A program made the translations under genes and the position numbers. DNA of 64,000 nucleotides from contig NZ_FONG01000001.1 in NCBI RefSeq assembly GCF_900112845.1, positions 496,001 through 560,000 on the forward strand, given 5' to 3'. Shown in pieces: positions 56,401 through 64,000 of this stretch (its first letter is position 1; each line of letters starts with the position of its first letter). Under the pieces are notes generated by a model, which saw only the letters and a list, made by a program, of their open reading frames with translations, was not told the DNA's origin and ran no database searches. Source of the DNA: Actinacidiphila alni. Its GTDB lineage: Bacteria > Actinomycetota > Actinomycetes > Streptomycetales > Streptomycetaceae.

Positions 56401-57424
56401 GACGGCCGACGGTGACGCCGGCGGCTACGGCGGCACCATCCACGAGATGCTGGAGGCCCGCGACGTCCGGATGGGCGAACTCGGCCTGAGCAACCAGCCG
56501 TCGTTCGGCATCCCGTACATGTACGACTACGCGGGCGCCCCGGCCAAGACCCAGGCCGCGATCCGCGAGATCCAGCAGCGGCTGTTCACCGGCAGTTCGA
56601 TCGGCCAGGGCTTCCCCGGCGACGAGGACAACGGCGCCACCGCCACCTGGCAGATCTTCAGCGCGCTCGGCTTCTACCCGCTGCAGGTCGGCAACGACAA
56701 CTACGTGATCGGCTCCCCGCTGTTCACCAAGGCCACCGTCCACCTGGACAACGGCCGCAGCATCGTCGTCAACGCGCCGAACAACAGCGGCAAGAACATC
56801 TACGTGCAGTCGCTGCGGGTCAACGGCAAGCCGTGGAACAAGGTGTACCTGACGCAGAGTCAGCTGGAGTCGGGCGCCCGCCTGGACTTCACCATGGGCT
56901 CCAGGCCGTCGAACTGGGGCACCGGCAAGAACGCGCTGCCGCCGTCCCTGACCAAGTCCGGCGACACCCCGCAGCCGCTGGCCGACCTGACCGGCGCCGA
57001 CCAGGGCACCGCGACCGCGGCCGACGGCACCGATGTGACCAAGCTCTTCGACAACACCTCGAAGACCGCGGTCACTTTCCCGGCCGCCGACCCGACCGTG
57101 CAGTACACCTTCGCCGGTGACACCGCCAAGAAGTCCGGGCAGAAGGCCACCTTCTACACCCTGACCTCCGGCAGCACCGCCGCCCAGGACCCGAAGAGCT
57201 GGCAGCTCCAGGGCACCACGGACGGCAAGCACTGGCGCACGCTGGACTCCAGGAGCGGCCAGACCTTCGACAGCCGGCTGCAGACCCGGCCGTTCGAGAT
57301 CGACCACCCCGGCACGTACACCTCGTACCGCCTGGTGGTCACCGCGAACGGCGGCGACGCGTCCACCACGCTCGCCGAGGTCGAACTGCTCGCCCAGCAG
57401 CCGGGAGGCCACGGGCACCACTGA
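53438..57424 (+). CDS. Secreted GH92-family protein with two discoidin-like domains
   Basis: ATG 53438 begins a signal peptide (LRRTLTRTALAGAV...ALAHADT) after AAGGAGAAAGG; ATG 53387 overlapping the upstream stop (ATGA) would add 17 residues. 1,328 aa: an F5/8 type C-like domain (about 80-220), a further beta-sandwich (about 235-400), GH92 core from VDTRRGTNASGSFSRGNNLP, and a C-terminal discoidin-like domain (about 1180-1320). The signature reads GDEDNGATATWQIFSALGFY, so the usual GNDD has become GDED. The linkage specificity may thus differ, or the protein may be weakly active. Its neighbour and operon context support a role in mannose release. Confidence 0.88.
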   Translation: MRRGPLRRTLTRTALAGAVSMALTVPVTALAHADTAKSGGGTPAPAFTTSFESGDAQPTWTDTAETDAKGNPDVSGVTAGTLPVLAGSIKDKIAEVTASSDNPPNEVAKNAADEDPNTKWLTFASTGWVQYKLSADVTVKKYALTAANDSPERDPKDFTLQGSANGTDWTTVDTRSGVKFAGRFKSNIYEVADPGAYRYYRLNVTANTSGDIVQLADLILSDGSALPPPVSGMTTEVGKGPSSGPNVKPSVGFTGLKALEYAGSHTQSGAVHAYNKLYDVHIPVKRDTRLSYDIFPELTGGDLKYPSTYASIDLHFTDGSYLSKLRTPAQDQNGVTLSPNGQGAAKILYASQWNAVASDIGKVAAGKTIDRILLGYDNPAGTAQEGSNTQFKGWIDDLTIGTAPAPDRSATYADHVDTRRGTNASGSFSRGNNLPLTAVPNGFNFFTPVTDAGSTSWEYSYAAQNNDDNLPTLQALGISHEPSPWMGDRDTFQVMPSAASGTPDLNRSKRALAFDHKDEVAKPHYYGVTFKNGIKAEIAPTDHAAEFRFTFPGDTGDVLFDNVNNNGGLTFDAAKGTLDGYSDVNIGGGEAATRMYVHGEFDKTPGTATKVTGQGRDNVTGYAQFDTSGSKTVTLRIATSFIGADQAKKNLDLEIPQGTSFDTVEKNAERQWNAKLGKVEVQGASEDQLTTLYSNLYRMNLYPNSGAENTGTAAKPVYKYASPFSKATGTSTPTQTGAKIVDGKVYVNNGFWDTYRTEWPAYSLLESKTAGELADGFVQQYKDGGWTARWSSPGYADLMTGTSSDVAFADAFAKGVDNFDAKAAYEAAVKNATVFPTAGGVGRKGLDTSVFNGYTNTSVDGSVSWSLDGYINDYGIGQMAAKLAKAPHTSKADRERYQEESAYFLGRAQNYTTLFNSNVGFFEGRKADGSWRVPDASYDPQQWGNEYTETNAWNYAFTVPQDPNGLAALYGGQRGLEKKLDAFFGTQETADGDAGGYGGTIHEMLEARDVRMGELGLSNQPSFGIPYMYDYAGAPAKTQAAIREIQQRLFTGSSIGQGFPGDEDNGATATWQIFSALGFYPLQVGNDNYVIGSPLFTKATVHLDNGRSIVVNAPNNSGKNIYVQSLRVNGKPWNKVYLTQSQLESGARLDFTMGSRPSNWGTGKNALPPSLTKSGDTPQPLADLTGADQGTATAADGTDVTKLFDNTSKTAVTFPAADPTVQYTFAGDTAKKSGQKATFYTLTSGSTAAQDPKSWQLQGTTDGKHWRTLDSRSGQTFDSRLQTRPFEIDHPGTYTSYRLVVTANGGDASTTLAEVELLAQQPGGHGHH

Positions 57425-57471
57425 CCCACCGTCAGTTCCGCTGCCGGTACGGCCGGCAGGACCCGCGAAAA

Positions 57472-57505
57472 GCCGGGGGCCGCGACAACCGTCGCGGCCC
57501 CCGGC
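57472..57505 (+). terminator. Terminator of the GH92 operon
   Basis: Arms GCCGGGGGCCGCGAC (57472-57486) and GTCGCGGCCCCCGGC (57491-57505) pair perfectly with loop AACC. In the remaining gap up to 57735 I see only the promoter-side sequence of the next gene and its GGGGAG ribosome site. Confidence 0.85.
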
Positions 57506-57735
57506 CGCGTTGGCGGGTGCTCGTGATTTCTCCGGGGAATCCACCGGGGGAGTTCCGGGGTGGAGTTTTCTGTAGTGGCCCGGGCACCTTTTCCACCCTG
57601 CGCGTGCGGTGCCGGGCACCACCTCGATTCGGATGCGGGCCGCAATGACCCGGGACCCCGCCGCGCGGGAGAGTCGATCACGTCACCGTGACCGCGGTGG
57701 CGGACCGGACCGGTCGATGACGGGGAGTCGCAGCG

Positions 57736-59274
57736 ATGACGGATCTCACGGGTTGCACACGCAGGAACATGGTGCGCGGCGGCGCCGCGGCGGCGGCCGG
57801 CGGCCTCGCCCTGCTGCACGGCGCGACCGGCGCGCAGGCCCGCTCCGGCGCGGCGGCCGGCCGGAGTGCCGCGGGCCGCGGCGACTTCACGCCCTACCCC
57901 TTCCTCAAGGGCGCCTTCGCCCCGGCCACGCAGGAGATCACCGCCCACCACCTGCCGGTGACCGGCCGCATCCCGGCCGCCCTGGACGGCCGCTATCTGC
58001 GCAACGGCGCCAATGTGCTGGGCCTCGAGGACCCGCGCACCCACCACTGGATGCTCGGCGACGGCATGGTGCACGGCGTACGGATCAGGGACGGCCGCGC
58101 CGAGTGGTACCGCAACCGCTGGATCCGGTCCTCGAGCGTCGCCGCCAAGCTGGGCGAGCCCTACCACGGCCCCGTCCCCGACAACGACTTCCCCAACAAC
58201 ACCCACGTCATCCCGTACAAGGGCAAGGTGCTCGCCGTCCAGGAGAGCGGCCCGATGCCGTACGAACTCGACGAGGAGCTGAACACCGTCCGCCCCTACG
58301 ACTTCGGCGGCACCCTCAGCGAGGCGTTCACCGCGCACTCCAAGTACGACGAGCGGGCCGACGAACTGCACGCGATCACGTACTACCCGACCTGGGACCA
58401 TGTGCGGCACCTGGTGATCGACCACACCGGACGGGTGGTGCGGACCACCAGGATCCCGGTCGCCGACAGCCCGATGATGCACGACTTCGCGCTCACCGAA
58501 CGCTATGTGATCATCTTCGACACCCCGGTGACCTTCGACGCGGCGGCCGCCGAGGCGGGCGCGCTGGTGCCGTACGTCTGGAACGACAAGCACCCGTCGC
58601 GGATCGGGGTGATGCCGCGCAGGGGCGGCCGGGTCCGCTGGTTCGAGGCCGACGCCGGCTCGTACTACTCGCACACCCTCAACGCCTACGACGACGGCCG
58701 CTCGGTGGTGCTGGACTACATCACCTTCCCCACGCCCTTCTCCGCCGCCGGCCGCGGCCATTGGAGCGACGGCCCCTTCGCGCTCGGCACACCGCGCCTG
58801 GACCGCACCACGATCGACCTGGAGCACGGCAGGGCCCGCAGGACCCGGATCGACGACCGCCCGCAGGAATTCCCGCGGATCAGGGAGAGCCTGGTCTCCC
58901 GCAAGCACCGCTACGGGTACGCCGCCACGGCCGCCGCGATGTGGACGGCGTACGAGACGCTGGACGGCGTGCCCCCGGACACCCGCTTCACCAACGCGCT
59001 GATCAAGCACGACCTGGAGCGCGGCACCACCCAGACGCACCGCTTCGCCAAGGACGCCGCCGTCAGCGAGCCGGTGTTCGTGCCCGCGCACGACAACGCC
59101 AGGACGGAGGACGACGGTTACGTGCTGTCCTACGTCCACAACCCCGAGCGCGGCGCCACCGACCTGGTGATCCTTTCCGCCCAGGACTTCACGGGCGCGC
59201 CGCTGGCCCGGATCCACCTGCCGGCCACCGTGCCGCTCGGCCTGCACGGCAGCTGGGTGCCCACCGCCTCCTGA
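57736..59274 (+). CDS. Carotenoid oxygenase (CCD/RPE65 family), apparently exported
   Basis: ATG 57736 follows GGGGAGTCGCAGCG. 512 aa. The four iron-binding histidines of the seven-bladed propeller are visible in GDGMVHGVRI, MMHDFALTER, YYSHTLNAY and LGLHGSWVP near the C-terminus. These non-heme iron dioxygenases cleave double bonds in carotenoids, apocarotenoids or stilbenes. The N-terminus has CTRRNMVRGGAAAAAGGLALL, a Tat-like signal, unlike most bacterial members, which are cytosolic. It is not linked to carotenoid synthesis genes, so an external plant or lignin-derived stilbene substrate is possible (inference). Confidence 0.92.
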   Translation: MTDLTGCTRRNMVRGGAAAAAGGLALLHGATGAQARSGAAAGRSAAGRGDFTPYPFLKGAFAPATQEITAHHLPVTGRIPAALDGRYLRNGANVLGLEDPRTHHWMLGDGMVHGVRIRDGRAEWYRNRWIRSSSVAAKLGEPYHGPVPDNDFPNNTHVIPYKGKVLAVQESGPMPYELDEELNTVRPYDFGGTLSEAFTAHSKYDERADELHAITYYPTWDHVRHLVIDHTGRVVRTTRIPVADSPMMHDFALTERYVIIFDTPVTFDAAAAEAGALVPYVWNDKHPSRIGVMPRRGGRVRWFEADAGSYYSHTLNAYDDGRSVVLDYITFPTPFSAAGRGHWSDGPFALGTPRLDRTTIDLEHGRARRTRIDDRPQEFPRIRESLVSRKHRYGYAATAAAMWTAYETLDGVPPDTRFTNALIKHDLERGTTQTHRFAKDAAVSEPVFVPAHDNARTEDDGYVLSYVHNPERGATDLVILSAQDFTGAPLARIHLPATVPLGLHGSWVPTAS

Positions 59275-59316
59275 GCCCCTCGGGCGGGCCCGGCCGGGGG
59301 AGTTGGGCCGCCGCCG

Positions 59317-60096
59317 TCACCGCCACTCGGTGCTGTGGCTGAGGCGGTGGCGGCCTGAGTCGTACTCGTCGACGGAGACGATGGAGCGGGCGGCCGGGAC
59401 CGCGACCACCCAGGCCCGGTAGGACGTGCCCGGGATCGTGACCGCGTGGCCCGTCAGATCGCCGCCGTCGTCCAGCCGCACCACCCCGTACGACACGTCG
59501 GGACCGGTGTTGCTGACGAACAGCCGGGTGCCGGAGGCGCCCTTGTCGTGCAGGCCGCGCAGCGCCATCTCGCCGCCGAAACTGCTGTCGTCCGGGCCGC
59601 CGACCGGATCGCATCCCGCCCACGGCCCCGCCTGATGGTCCACCAGCACCCCGCCGATCACCGGCCGCTGGCACACCAGCGGCACCCCGTCCGGCGGCGG
59701 CAGATCCGCCGGGAGCGCGCTCTCGTCCGGGTAATAGGCCATGGTCAGCGACCAGGCCGTGCCGTCCACCGTGCCGTGCCCCGCCGTCACGGTGACGGGC
59801 TCGGTGGCGGGCGTACGCGTCGGCTTCGCGGTCGCCGACGGCGTGCCGTCCGCCGGCATCTGCCGCACCGAAGGCGCCGGCTGCGCCGACCGCAGCAGCG
59901 GTACGGTCACGGCGGCGGCCACCACACAGGCCGCCGTCGCGGCCATCGCCAGCCTGCGCCGCCTGCGCCGGGCCCGCCCGGCCGCCACGATCCGCTCCAC
60001 CGGGGCGGGGGAGGCGGGCCGCGCCGCCACCGAACGGGCCAGCGCGGCGCGCAGCCGTACGGCGCCCGGCTCGTCGCCGTCCTGCTCTGCGGTCAT
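59317..60096 (-). CDS. Single-pass membrane protein, probable anti-sigma factor of the SigE-type locus
   Basis: ATG 60096 shares its A with the sigma gene's stop (GTGATG); GTG 60099 is the alternative. 259 aa: a cytoplasmic Arg-rich N-terminus (about 1-47), a transmembrane helix (about 48-68), and an external domain from about 100 to the end, running from VDGTAWSLTMAYYP to DSGRHRLSHSTEWR. The zinc HxxxCxxC motif of classical anti-sigma factors is absent. Position directly behind an ECF gene with overlap is the main support. The external domain is a paralogue of the secreted protein at 60673-61362. Confidence 0.8.
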   Translation of the reverse strand: MTAEQDGDEPGAVRLRAALARSVAARPASPAPVERIVAAGRARRRRRRLAMAATAACVVAAAVTVPLLRSAQPAPSVRQMPADGTPSATAKPTRTPATEPVTVTAGHGTVDGTAWSLTMAYYPDESALPADLPPPDGVPLVCQRPVIGGVLVDHQAGPWAGCDPVGGPDDSSFGGEMALRGLHDKGASGTRLFVSNTGPDVSYGVVRLDDGGDLTGHAVTIPGTSYRAWVVAVPAARSIVSVDEYDSGRHRLSHSTEWR

Positions 60097-60644
60097 CACC
60101 GATCTCCCAGTCGCGTGGCCAACGGATGCCCGACGAGCGCGCGGTGCCCGCGCAGCTTGGCGAGGGCGCGGGACGCCTGACTCTTCACGGTGCCGACCGA
60201 GCAGCCCAGGGTGCGGGCCACCTCCTCGGCGGGCAGGTCCTCCCAGTAGCGCAGCACCACCACCGCGCGCTGCCGCTCGGGCAGATCGGCCAGCGCGTCG
60301 ATCAGCGCGTCCCGCTCCTCACCGGCCCCGAGCCCCCCGCCGTCGGCGGCCAGGGACTCGGGCAGCGCCGCCTGCAACAGGTGGACCACCCTGCGCTTGC
60401 GGTAACGGCTGCGGTTGGCGTTGACGAGCGCACGCCGCACGTACTGCTCGGCGGTGTCGGGGCGCACCCGGTGCCAGTGCGTGTAGACCCGCGCCAGCGT
60501 CGTCTGCACCAGATCCTCCGCCTCGTGGAAGTCCCCGGTGAGCAGATACGCGGTGTGGGTCAGCGCACGCCAACGGGCGGCGACGAACCTGCTGAAGCGC
60601 TCGTCGGGTCCGCCGTCGGCCACGCTGTCGCGAGGGTGCTGCAC
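60096..60644 (-). CDS. SigE-type ECF RNA polymerase sigma factor
   Basis: GTG 60644; the ribosome site is weak (GGAGCGGGG is distant), so a shorter start is possible. 182 aa. Region 2: FVAARWRALTHTAYLLTGDFHEAEDLVQTTLARVY with the -10 recognition helix WHRVRPDTAEQYVRRALVN; region 4: LIDALADLPERQRAVVVLRYWEDL and HTH VGTVKSQASRALAKL. This matches the Streptomyces SigE subfamily. Its stop overlaps the membrane protein gene start, so sigma and anti-sigma are coupled. Confidence 0.93.
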   Translation of the reverse strand: MQHPRDSVADGGPDERFSRFVAARWRALTHTAYLLTGDFHEAEDLVQTTLARVYTHWHRVRPDTAEQYVRRALVNANRSRYRKRRVVHLLQAALPESLAADGGGLGAGEERDALIDALADLPERQRAVVVLRYWEDLPAEEVARTLGCSVGTVKSQASRALAKLRGHRALVGHPLATRLGDR

Positions 60645-60672
60645 GAAGAGGTGCCCCGCTCCTGTTCCGGTC

Positions 60673-61362
60673 TCAGTGCCACTCGGTCTCGTGGGTCAGC
60701 CGGTGGTGGCCCGCGTCGTAGGTGTCCACGGACGCGATGTACTTCCCGTCCGGGACCGCCACCGCCCACGCGTGGTAGTCGGTGCCGGGGACGGTCGCCG
60801 CCCGGCCCGTCAGCTTTCCGCCGTCGGTCAGCCGGACCACACCGTAGGCCACCTCGGGCGCGCTGTCGCCGACGAACAGCCGCGAACCGGTGGTGCCCTT
60901 GTCGTGCAGCCCCCACAGGCCCTCGCTGCCGCTCCAGCTCGGGTCGTGCGCGCCGGTCAGCGGCTGGCAGTCGGCCCACGGGCCGCCCTGGTGGTCGATC
61001 CGCACCCCGCCGATCACCATCCGCTGGCACAGCAGCGACGTCGGGTCCGGCTTCTGCGGCGTGCCGGGCGGCGGCGGCTCGACGGTGTACCCGGCGGGCA
61101 GCGTCGGGTGGAACTCCAGCGTCACCGACCACGCCTGGCCGTCGACCCGCCCGCGCGCGACGAGTTGGCGCACGGGTCCCGCTTTGTGCGTGGTCTTGGG
61201 CGCGGCTTTGTGTACGGCCTTGTGCACGGGGGCGGCCGCCGGGGCCGCGGCCGGGTGCGCGCCGGGCTCGGACGCGAACGCCGAGGCGCCGAACGAGATT
61301 CCCCCGATCGCCGCCGCGGCCGCGCCCGCGGCGGCGATCTTCTTCATACGGCTGAGGCCCAC
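60673..61362 (-). CDS. Secreted protein homologous to the anti-sigma outer domain
   Basis: GTG 61362 has AAGGAG eight bases upstream; the longer in-frame extension to 61608 is shadow. 229 aa: signal peptide MKKIAAAGAAAAAIGGISFGA ending near FASEP, a Ala/His/Lys-rich linker, then a domain with VDGQAWSVTLEFHP, LLCQRMVIGGVRIDHQGGPW, GLWGLHDKGTTGSRLFVGDS, YGVVRLTDGGKLTGRAATVP and AGHHRLTHETEWH. Each block has a counterpart in the neighbouring membrane protein at about 45-50% identity by eye. The gap to the sigma gene is only 28 bp. It could be a soluble decoy, ligand or co-receptor (inference). No family name is recognised. Confidence 0.82.
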   Translation of the reverse strand: MGLSRMKKIAAAGAAAAAIGGISFGASAFASEPGAHPAAAPAAAPVHKAVHKAAPKTTHKAGPVRQLVARGRVDGQAWSVTLEFHPTLPAGYTVEPPPPGTPQKPDPTSLLCQRMVIGGVRIDHQGGPWADCQPLTGAHDPSWSGSEGLWGLHDKGTTGSRLFVGDSAPEVAYGVVRLTDGGKLTGRAATVPGTDYHAWAVAVPDGKYIASVDTYDAGHHRLTHETEWH

Positions 61363-61616
61363 GGACTCTTCTCCTTGTGTCGGGGTACCGGACGGTGCCG
61401 ATGCGCTCGGCTGCCCGTAGGTACTCCCGCCCGCCGGGGCGGGGTTGCACGATTCGGAGAAGTCGCGCCGTGCGGCGCCCTTCGGCGGACGGGGCGACCC
61501 CCGTACGACCCGTCCGCCCGGGGCGTGCGCCGTCGACGCTACGTGCCCTGCGGGCGGCACGGAAGGGGACTGCTGTCGCAGTCCGGGTGGACTCCTGTCG
61601 ACCCGCACCCTTCCCT

Positions 61617-61880
61617 CCTGCGGAGTGCGGTGCGTGATCCCCTGTCGGGGGTGCCTGATCTCCTGCGGAGTGCGGCGTCTTCTCGCCTGACGGTGAGCGA
61701 GGTCTTTTTAGGGGCGCAGGGAACTGCGCGCTCAGCCCACGCGGGCCTTCAGACAAAGAACCGCCCCCAGCGGGGCAGACGCTGTTTGTATCGCGACCAC
61801 CGGCCCGGTGGCAGCTGGTCGCGCAGTTCCCCGCGCCCCTCTCAGGCACCCACTTCCGCCGGCGCAGCGCCGCGTCGGCG
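61617..61880. repeat. Long-hairpin dispersed repeat, copy C
   Basis: Read on the minus strand it parallels copy A: GGAAGTGGGTGCC, arm AGGGGCGCGGGGAACTGCGC (complement at 61821-61841), CCACCGGGCCGGTGG-like inner hairpin, CTGCCCCGCTGGGGGCGGTT, the second arm (61711-61731, one mismatch), and GCGGAGTGCGG repeats. An extra module around CCCTGTCGGGGG separates the last repeats. The rest of the gap 61363-61616 shows no gene or other feature. Confidence 0.75.
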
Positions 61881-62227
61881 CACCGCGCGAGCAACAGCCC
61901 CCACAGCGCGGTCGCGTCCCGCGCATGTACGCCCTCGGCGGGCACGAACACCGGTACGGTCGGTGACCGCGCCGCCCGTTCGGCGACCGCGTCGTCGCCG
62001 ACCACGACGATCCCGGCCGCGCCCACCGGACCCCCGGCTTGCCCGAGCCAGGTCTCACCGGCGTCCGCGACCAGCAGCGCCCCGGCCGCCCCCGCCCACC
62101 CGGCTGCCGCCGACTCGCGGGCCAGCAGCACGCGTCGCACGCCGGACCGGCCGACGGCACCGGCCGCCGACCCCGCCGCGCGCAGCAGCGGCGCGGGTCC
62201 GGCGACGAGGTCTTCCCACTCCAGCAT
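61844..62227 (-). CDS. Hypothetical protein with 3' end fused to the repeat
   Basis: ATG 62227 starts MLEWEDLVAGPAPLLRAAG; the next 110 residues are Ala/Gly/Val-rich with VRRVLLARESAAAGWAG and VGAAGIVVVGDDAVAER, like a small nucleotide-binding or Rossmann-type fold, but no family is recognised. The frame stays open beyond this entry through the hairpin repeat to 60560, crossing a clearly real gene, so the original stop appears lost or the true end is near 61844. There is no clear ribosome site. It may be an eroded gene. Confidence 0.4.
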
Positions 62228-62460
62228 GGAGCCAGCATTTCACGGGGTGTGATCGAACTCGCTTGTGGCGTATGCCTCCGGCCCACGATACTGGCCGCAC
62301 ATACACCGGACGGGCGGGAACGCCCACGGGCCACGCCGAGCGGGAACCGCCGTGTCGGCGGTCGCGTCTTGCCCTCTTGGGGCCGGACACGGGGTCCGCC
62401 GGGTGCGGTGGGGACGTGCGAGGGGCGGTGATCCCGCCCGCTGAGCAGGGGGGATGCACC

Positions 62461-64000
62461 ATGTCGTGGGACCAGCAGGGAGCGGGAGGCGGCGGTACGC
62501 CGGGCGGGTTCGGGCCGCCGGTGTGGCCGCCGGCCCCGCCGCCGATGCCGCCCGTACCGCCGGTGCCGCCGGCCCCGGCGAACGGCCCGCGCGCGCTCGT
62601 GGTCGGCCTGCTCAATCTCAGCGGCCTCGGTATCGGTTACGCCCTCACACGCCGCTGGCTCGCGCTGGCGGTCAGCCTGGTGGCGACCGCCATCCTGCTG
62701 TTCGTCGCGCTGCCCGCCGACGCCGACGGCGTCTCCGGCGGCGTCCTGATCGGCTATCTCGCATTCCTCGTGCTCGCCGCGCTGCACGGCGCCTACCGGG
62801 CCTTGCGCACCCCGCTGTCCTGGCCGCCGCGCACCCCGCTGGCGATCGTGCTCGGCGTCGTCCTGCTGGCCGCGCCCGTCGGCGCCGTCGCGTACTACAA
62901 CAGCGCGCAGGACGAGGCGACGCAGAAGATGCTGCTGGACCGGCTCGACACCGCCGACCAGCTCGTCCAGGGCGCGAAGAACAAGCCGTTCGAGGACGCG
63001 CGGACCGACTACACGACGGCGCTGGCCGCGTACCGCGACCTCAACGAGCACCACCGCGGCTCCCGCGCCGCCAAGCGCGTGCCCGACCGGATGACGACGT
63101 ACTACTCGACGGTCGGCGCGCCCTACGCGCAGAAGAACTACTGCGACGCGATCGAGCCGCTCAAGTACCTCAAGACCGTGCCCCAGCACTACAGCAAGAA
63201 GGACCTCGGCCCCCTCGTCGGCTGGCCCGACGACCGGCTGGCGACCTCGCTGTACGAGTGCGGGACGACCGATCTGGCCAACACCACCAGCGCGGACGCC
63301 GGCGACGGCTACCTCCAGGACCTGCTGACGACGTATCCGACGTCGCCGCAGGCCGCCAAGGTCGAGCCGGCCTTCGGGGCGGCCATCGACAAGACCGCCC
63401 AGGGCATCGAGGGCGGCGACCCGTGCGGGGCCACCGACAAGGTGCGCGCCCTCGGGGTGCGGGCGGGCAATCTCAAGGACAAGGCGAGCAATCTGTCCGG
63501 CGCCTTCGACAAGGACGTGAGCAAGGCCGACAGCTATGTGCAGTCGGGCAGTTACACCTGCGCCGTCCACGAGTACAAGGGCCGTGACTTCGACAGCGCG
63601 CTCAAGGACATCAACGACTTCGTGAAGAAGTACCCGCGCGACAAGAACACGCCGTACGCCAAGAAGATCGCCATCGCCGCCGAGATCGCGCAGGAGGTGC
63701 CCGACGCCGGCAAGAAGCTGCCGACCAAGGCGTCCGGCGGCAGCATCTCGGTGACGGTCAGCAACGACAGCCCCGACCAGGTGGAGGTGCTGTTCACCGG
63801 CCCGGTCACCGGCAGCTTCACGCTCAAGGGCTGCGGCTCGTGCACCACATACGCGAGCGAGGCGTCCGCGCACACCCAGGCGTGCAACAACAGCGGCAAG
63901 AACTACCCGAAGAAGACCCTCTACCTGCCGACCGGCACCACGTACTTCATGCACAAGTCGACCAGTTCGGGCAGCTCCGCGACGCCGGGCAGCGACACCG
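62461..64000 (+). CDS. Membrane protein with Pro-rich N-terminus and TPR-like extracellular part (3' end outside window)
   Basis: ATG 62461 with GGGGGATGC upstream; the frame is open to the window edge (513 codons seen). Residues 1-45 are Gly/Pro-rich. About four membrane helices follow (LVVGLLNLSGLGIGYALTRR, LALAVSLVATAILLFVALP, IGYLAFLVLAALHGAY and LAIVLGVVLLAAPVGAVAYY). After these comes a long helical region with repeated tracts such as RFDSALKDINDF/AKKIAIAAEI and SYVQSGSYTCAVHEYKG, like tetratricopeptide-type repeats, and then a Cys-rich beta segment (KGCGSCTTYAS). No family is assigned. It probably sits in the membrane with its large domain outside. Confidence 0.8.
   Translation, partial: MSWDQQGAGGGGTPGGFGPPVWPPAPPPMPPVPPVPPAPANGPRALVVGLLNLSGLGIGYALTRRWLALAVSLVATAILLFVALPADADGVSGGVLIGYLAFLVLAALHGAYRALRTPLSWPPRTPLAIVLGVVLLAAPVGAVAYYNSAQDEATQKMLLDRLDTADQLVQGAKNKPFEDARTDYTTALAAYRDLNEHHRGSRAAKRVPDRMTTYYSTVGAPYAQKNYCDAIEPLKYLKTVPQHYSKKDLGPLVGWPDDRLATSLYECGTTDLANTTSADAGDGYLQDLLTTYPTSPQAAKVEPAFGAAIDKTAQGIEGGDPCGATDKVRALGVRAGNLKDKASNLSGAFDKDVSKADSYVQSGSYTCAVHEYKGRDFDSALKDINDFVKKYPRDKNTPYAKKIAIAAEIAQEVPDAGKKLPTKASGGSISVTVSNDSPDQVEVLFTGPVTGSFTLKGCGSCTTYASEASAHTQACNNSGKNYPKKTLYLPTGTTYFMHKSTSSGSSATPGSDT

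Noticed and set aside
53141..57622. 1,493-residue minus-strand open frame
   Set aside because: Shadow of the GH92 gene on the other strand; low-complexity GC-driven composition.

Overview
The window is very GC-rich with GC-biased third codon positions, frequent GTG/TTG starts, many GTGA/ATGA overlaps, twin-arginine or long Ala-rich signal peptides, SigE- and SigJ-type ECF sigma factors and DasR-type chitinase control. This points to a filamentous actinobacterium of the Streptomycetaceae. I see no tRNA, rRNA, transposase, phage gene or CRISPR array. The genes look chromosomal and accessory, with a strong lean to secreted carbohydrate enzymes.

Layout. 2-9397: the 3' end of a giant repeat protein, a beta-helix/AAA+ (CbxX/EccA-like) ATPase that overlaps it, and a membrane-anchored ricin-type lectin; together they look like part of a type VII secretion-type locus that continues to the left. 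9446-14424: GNAT, a SigJ/ECF41-like sigma factor divergent from an NmrA-type reductase, an MFS exporter and a Nudix hydrolase. 14515-30623: secreted PNGase A-like amidase, aldehyde dehydrogenase, ROK regulator, GH92 alpha-mannosidase, an unknown secreted protein, GH18 chitinase behind a dre/DasR-type promoter, an F420-type oxidoreductase and a large multidomain GH78 rhamnosidase. 30786-33386: TetR/SDR divergent pair and an L,D-transpeptidase. 33642-40655: LytS/LytR two-component system, small membrane protein, acetate-type symporter, SatP-type acetate transporter and acetyl-CoA synthetase, apparently one acetate uptake and activation unit. 40762-45342: two tandem GH78-like proteins. 45540-49847: methyltransferases, an XRE/TPR regulator, an RsbW-like ATP-binding protein and a ribbon-helix-helix/VOC/methyltransferase operon. 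50127-59274: two coupled GH92 proteins and a carotenoid oxygenase. 59317-62227: SigE-type sigma factor, its probable membrane anti-sigma partner and a secreted paralogue of the anti-sigma outer domain. 62461-64000: start of a membrane protein cut by the window edge.

How it fits together. PNGase A, three GH92 proteins, GH18 and three GH78 proteins form a dispersed secreted system suited to plant or fungal glycoproteins and rhamnosides. Shared operators tie it together: TGACAACGTTGTCA before two GH92 loci 30 kb apart, TGAAACGTTTCA-like sites before two GH78 loci, and a dre site inside the chitinase promoter. Other points worth a second look are a dispersed long-hairpin repeat family at 3' ends of genes, a LytTR-like paired site before the acetate transporter, three CTAG boxes 8 bp apart before the ribbon-helix-helix gene, and the duplicated anti-sigma outer domain.

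No database search was possible. Family names come from motifs and overall resemblance.
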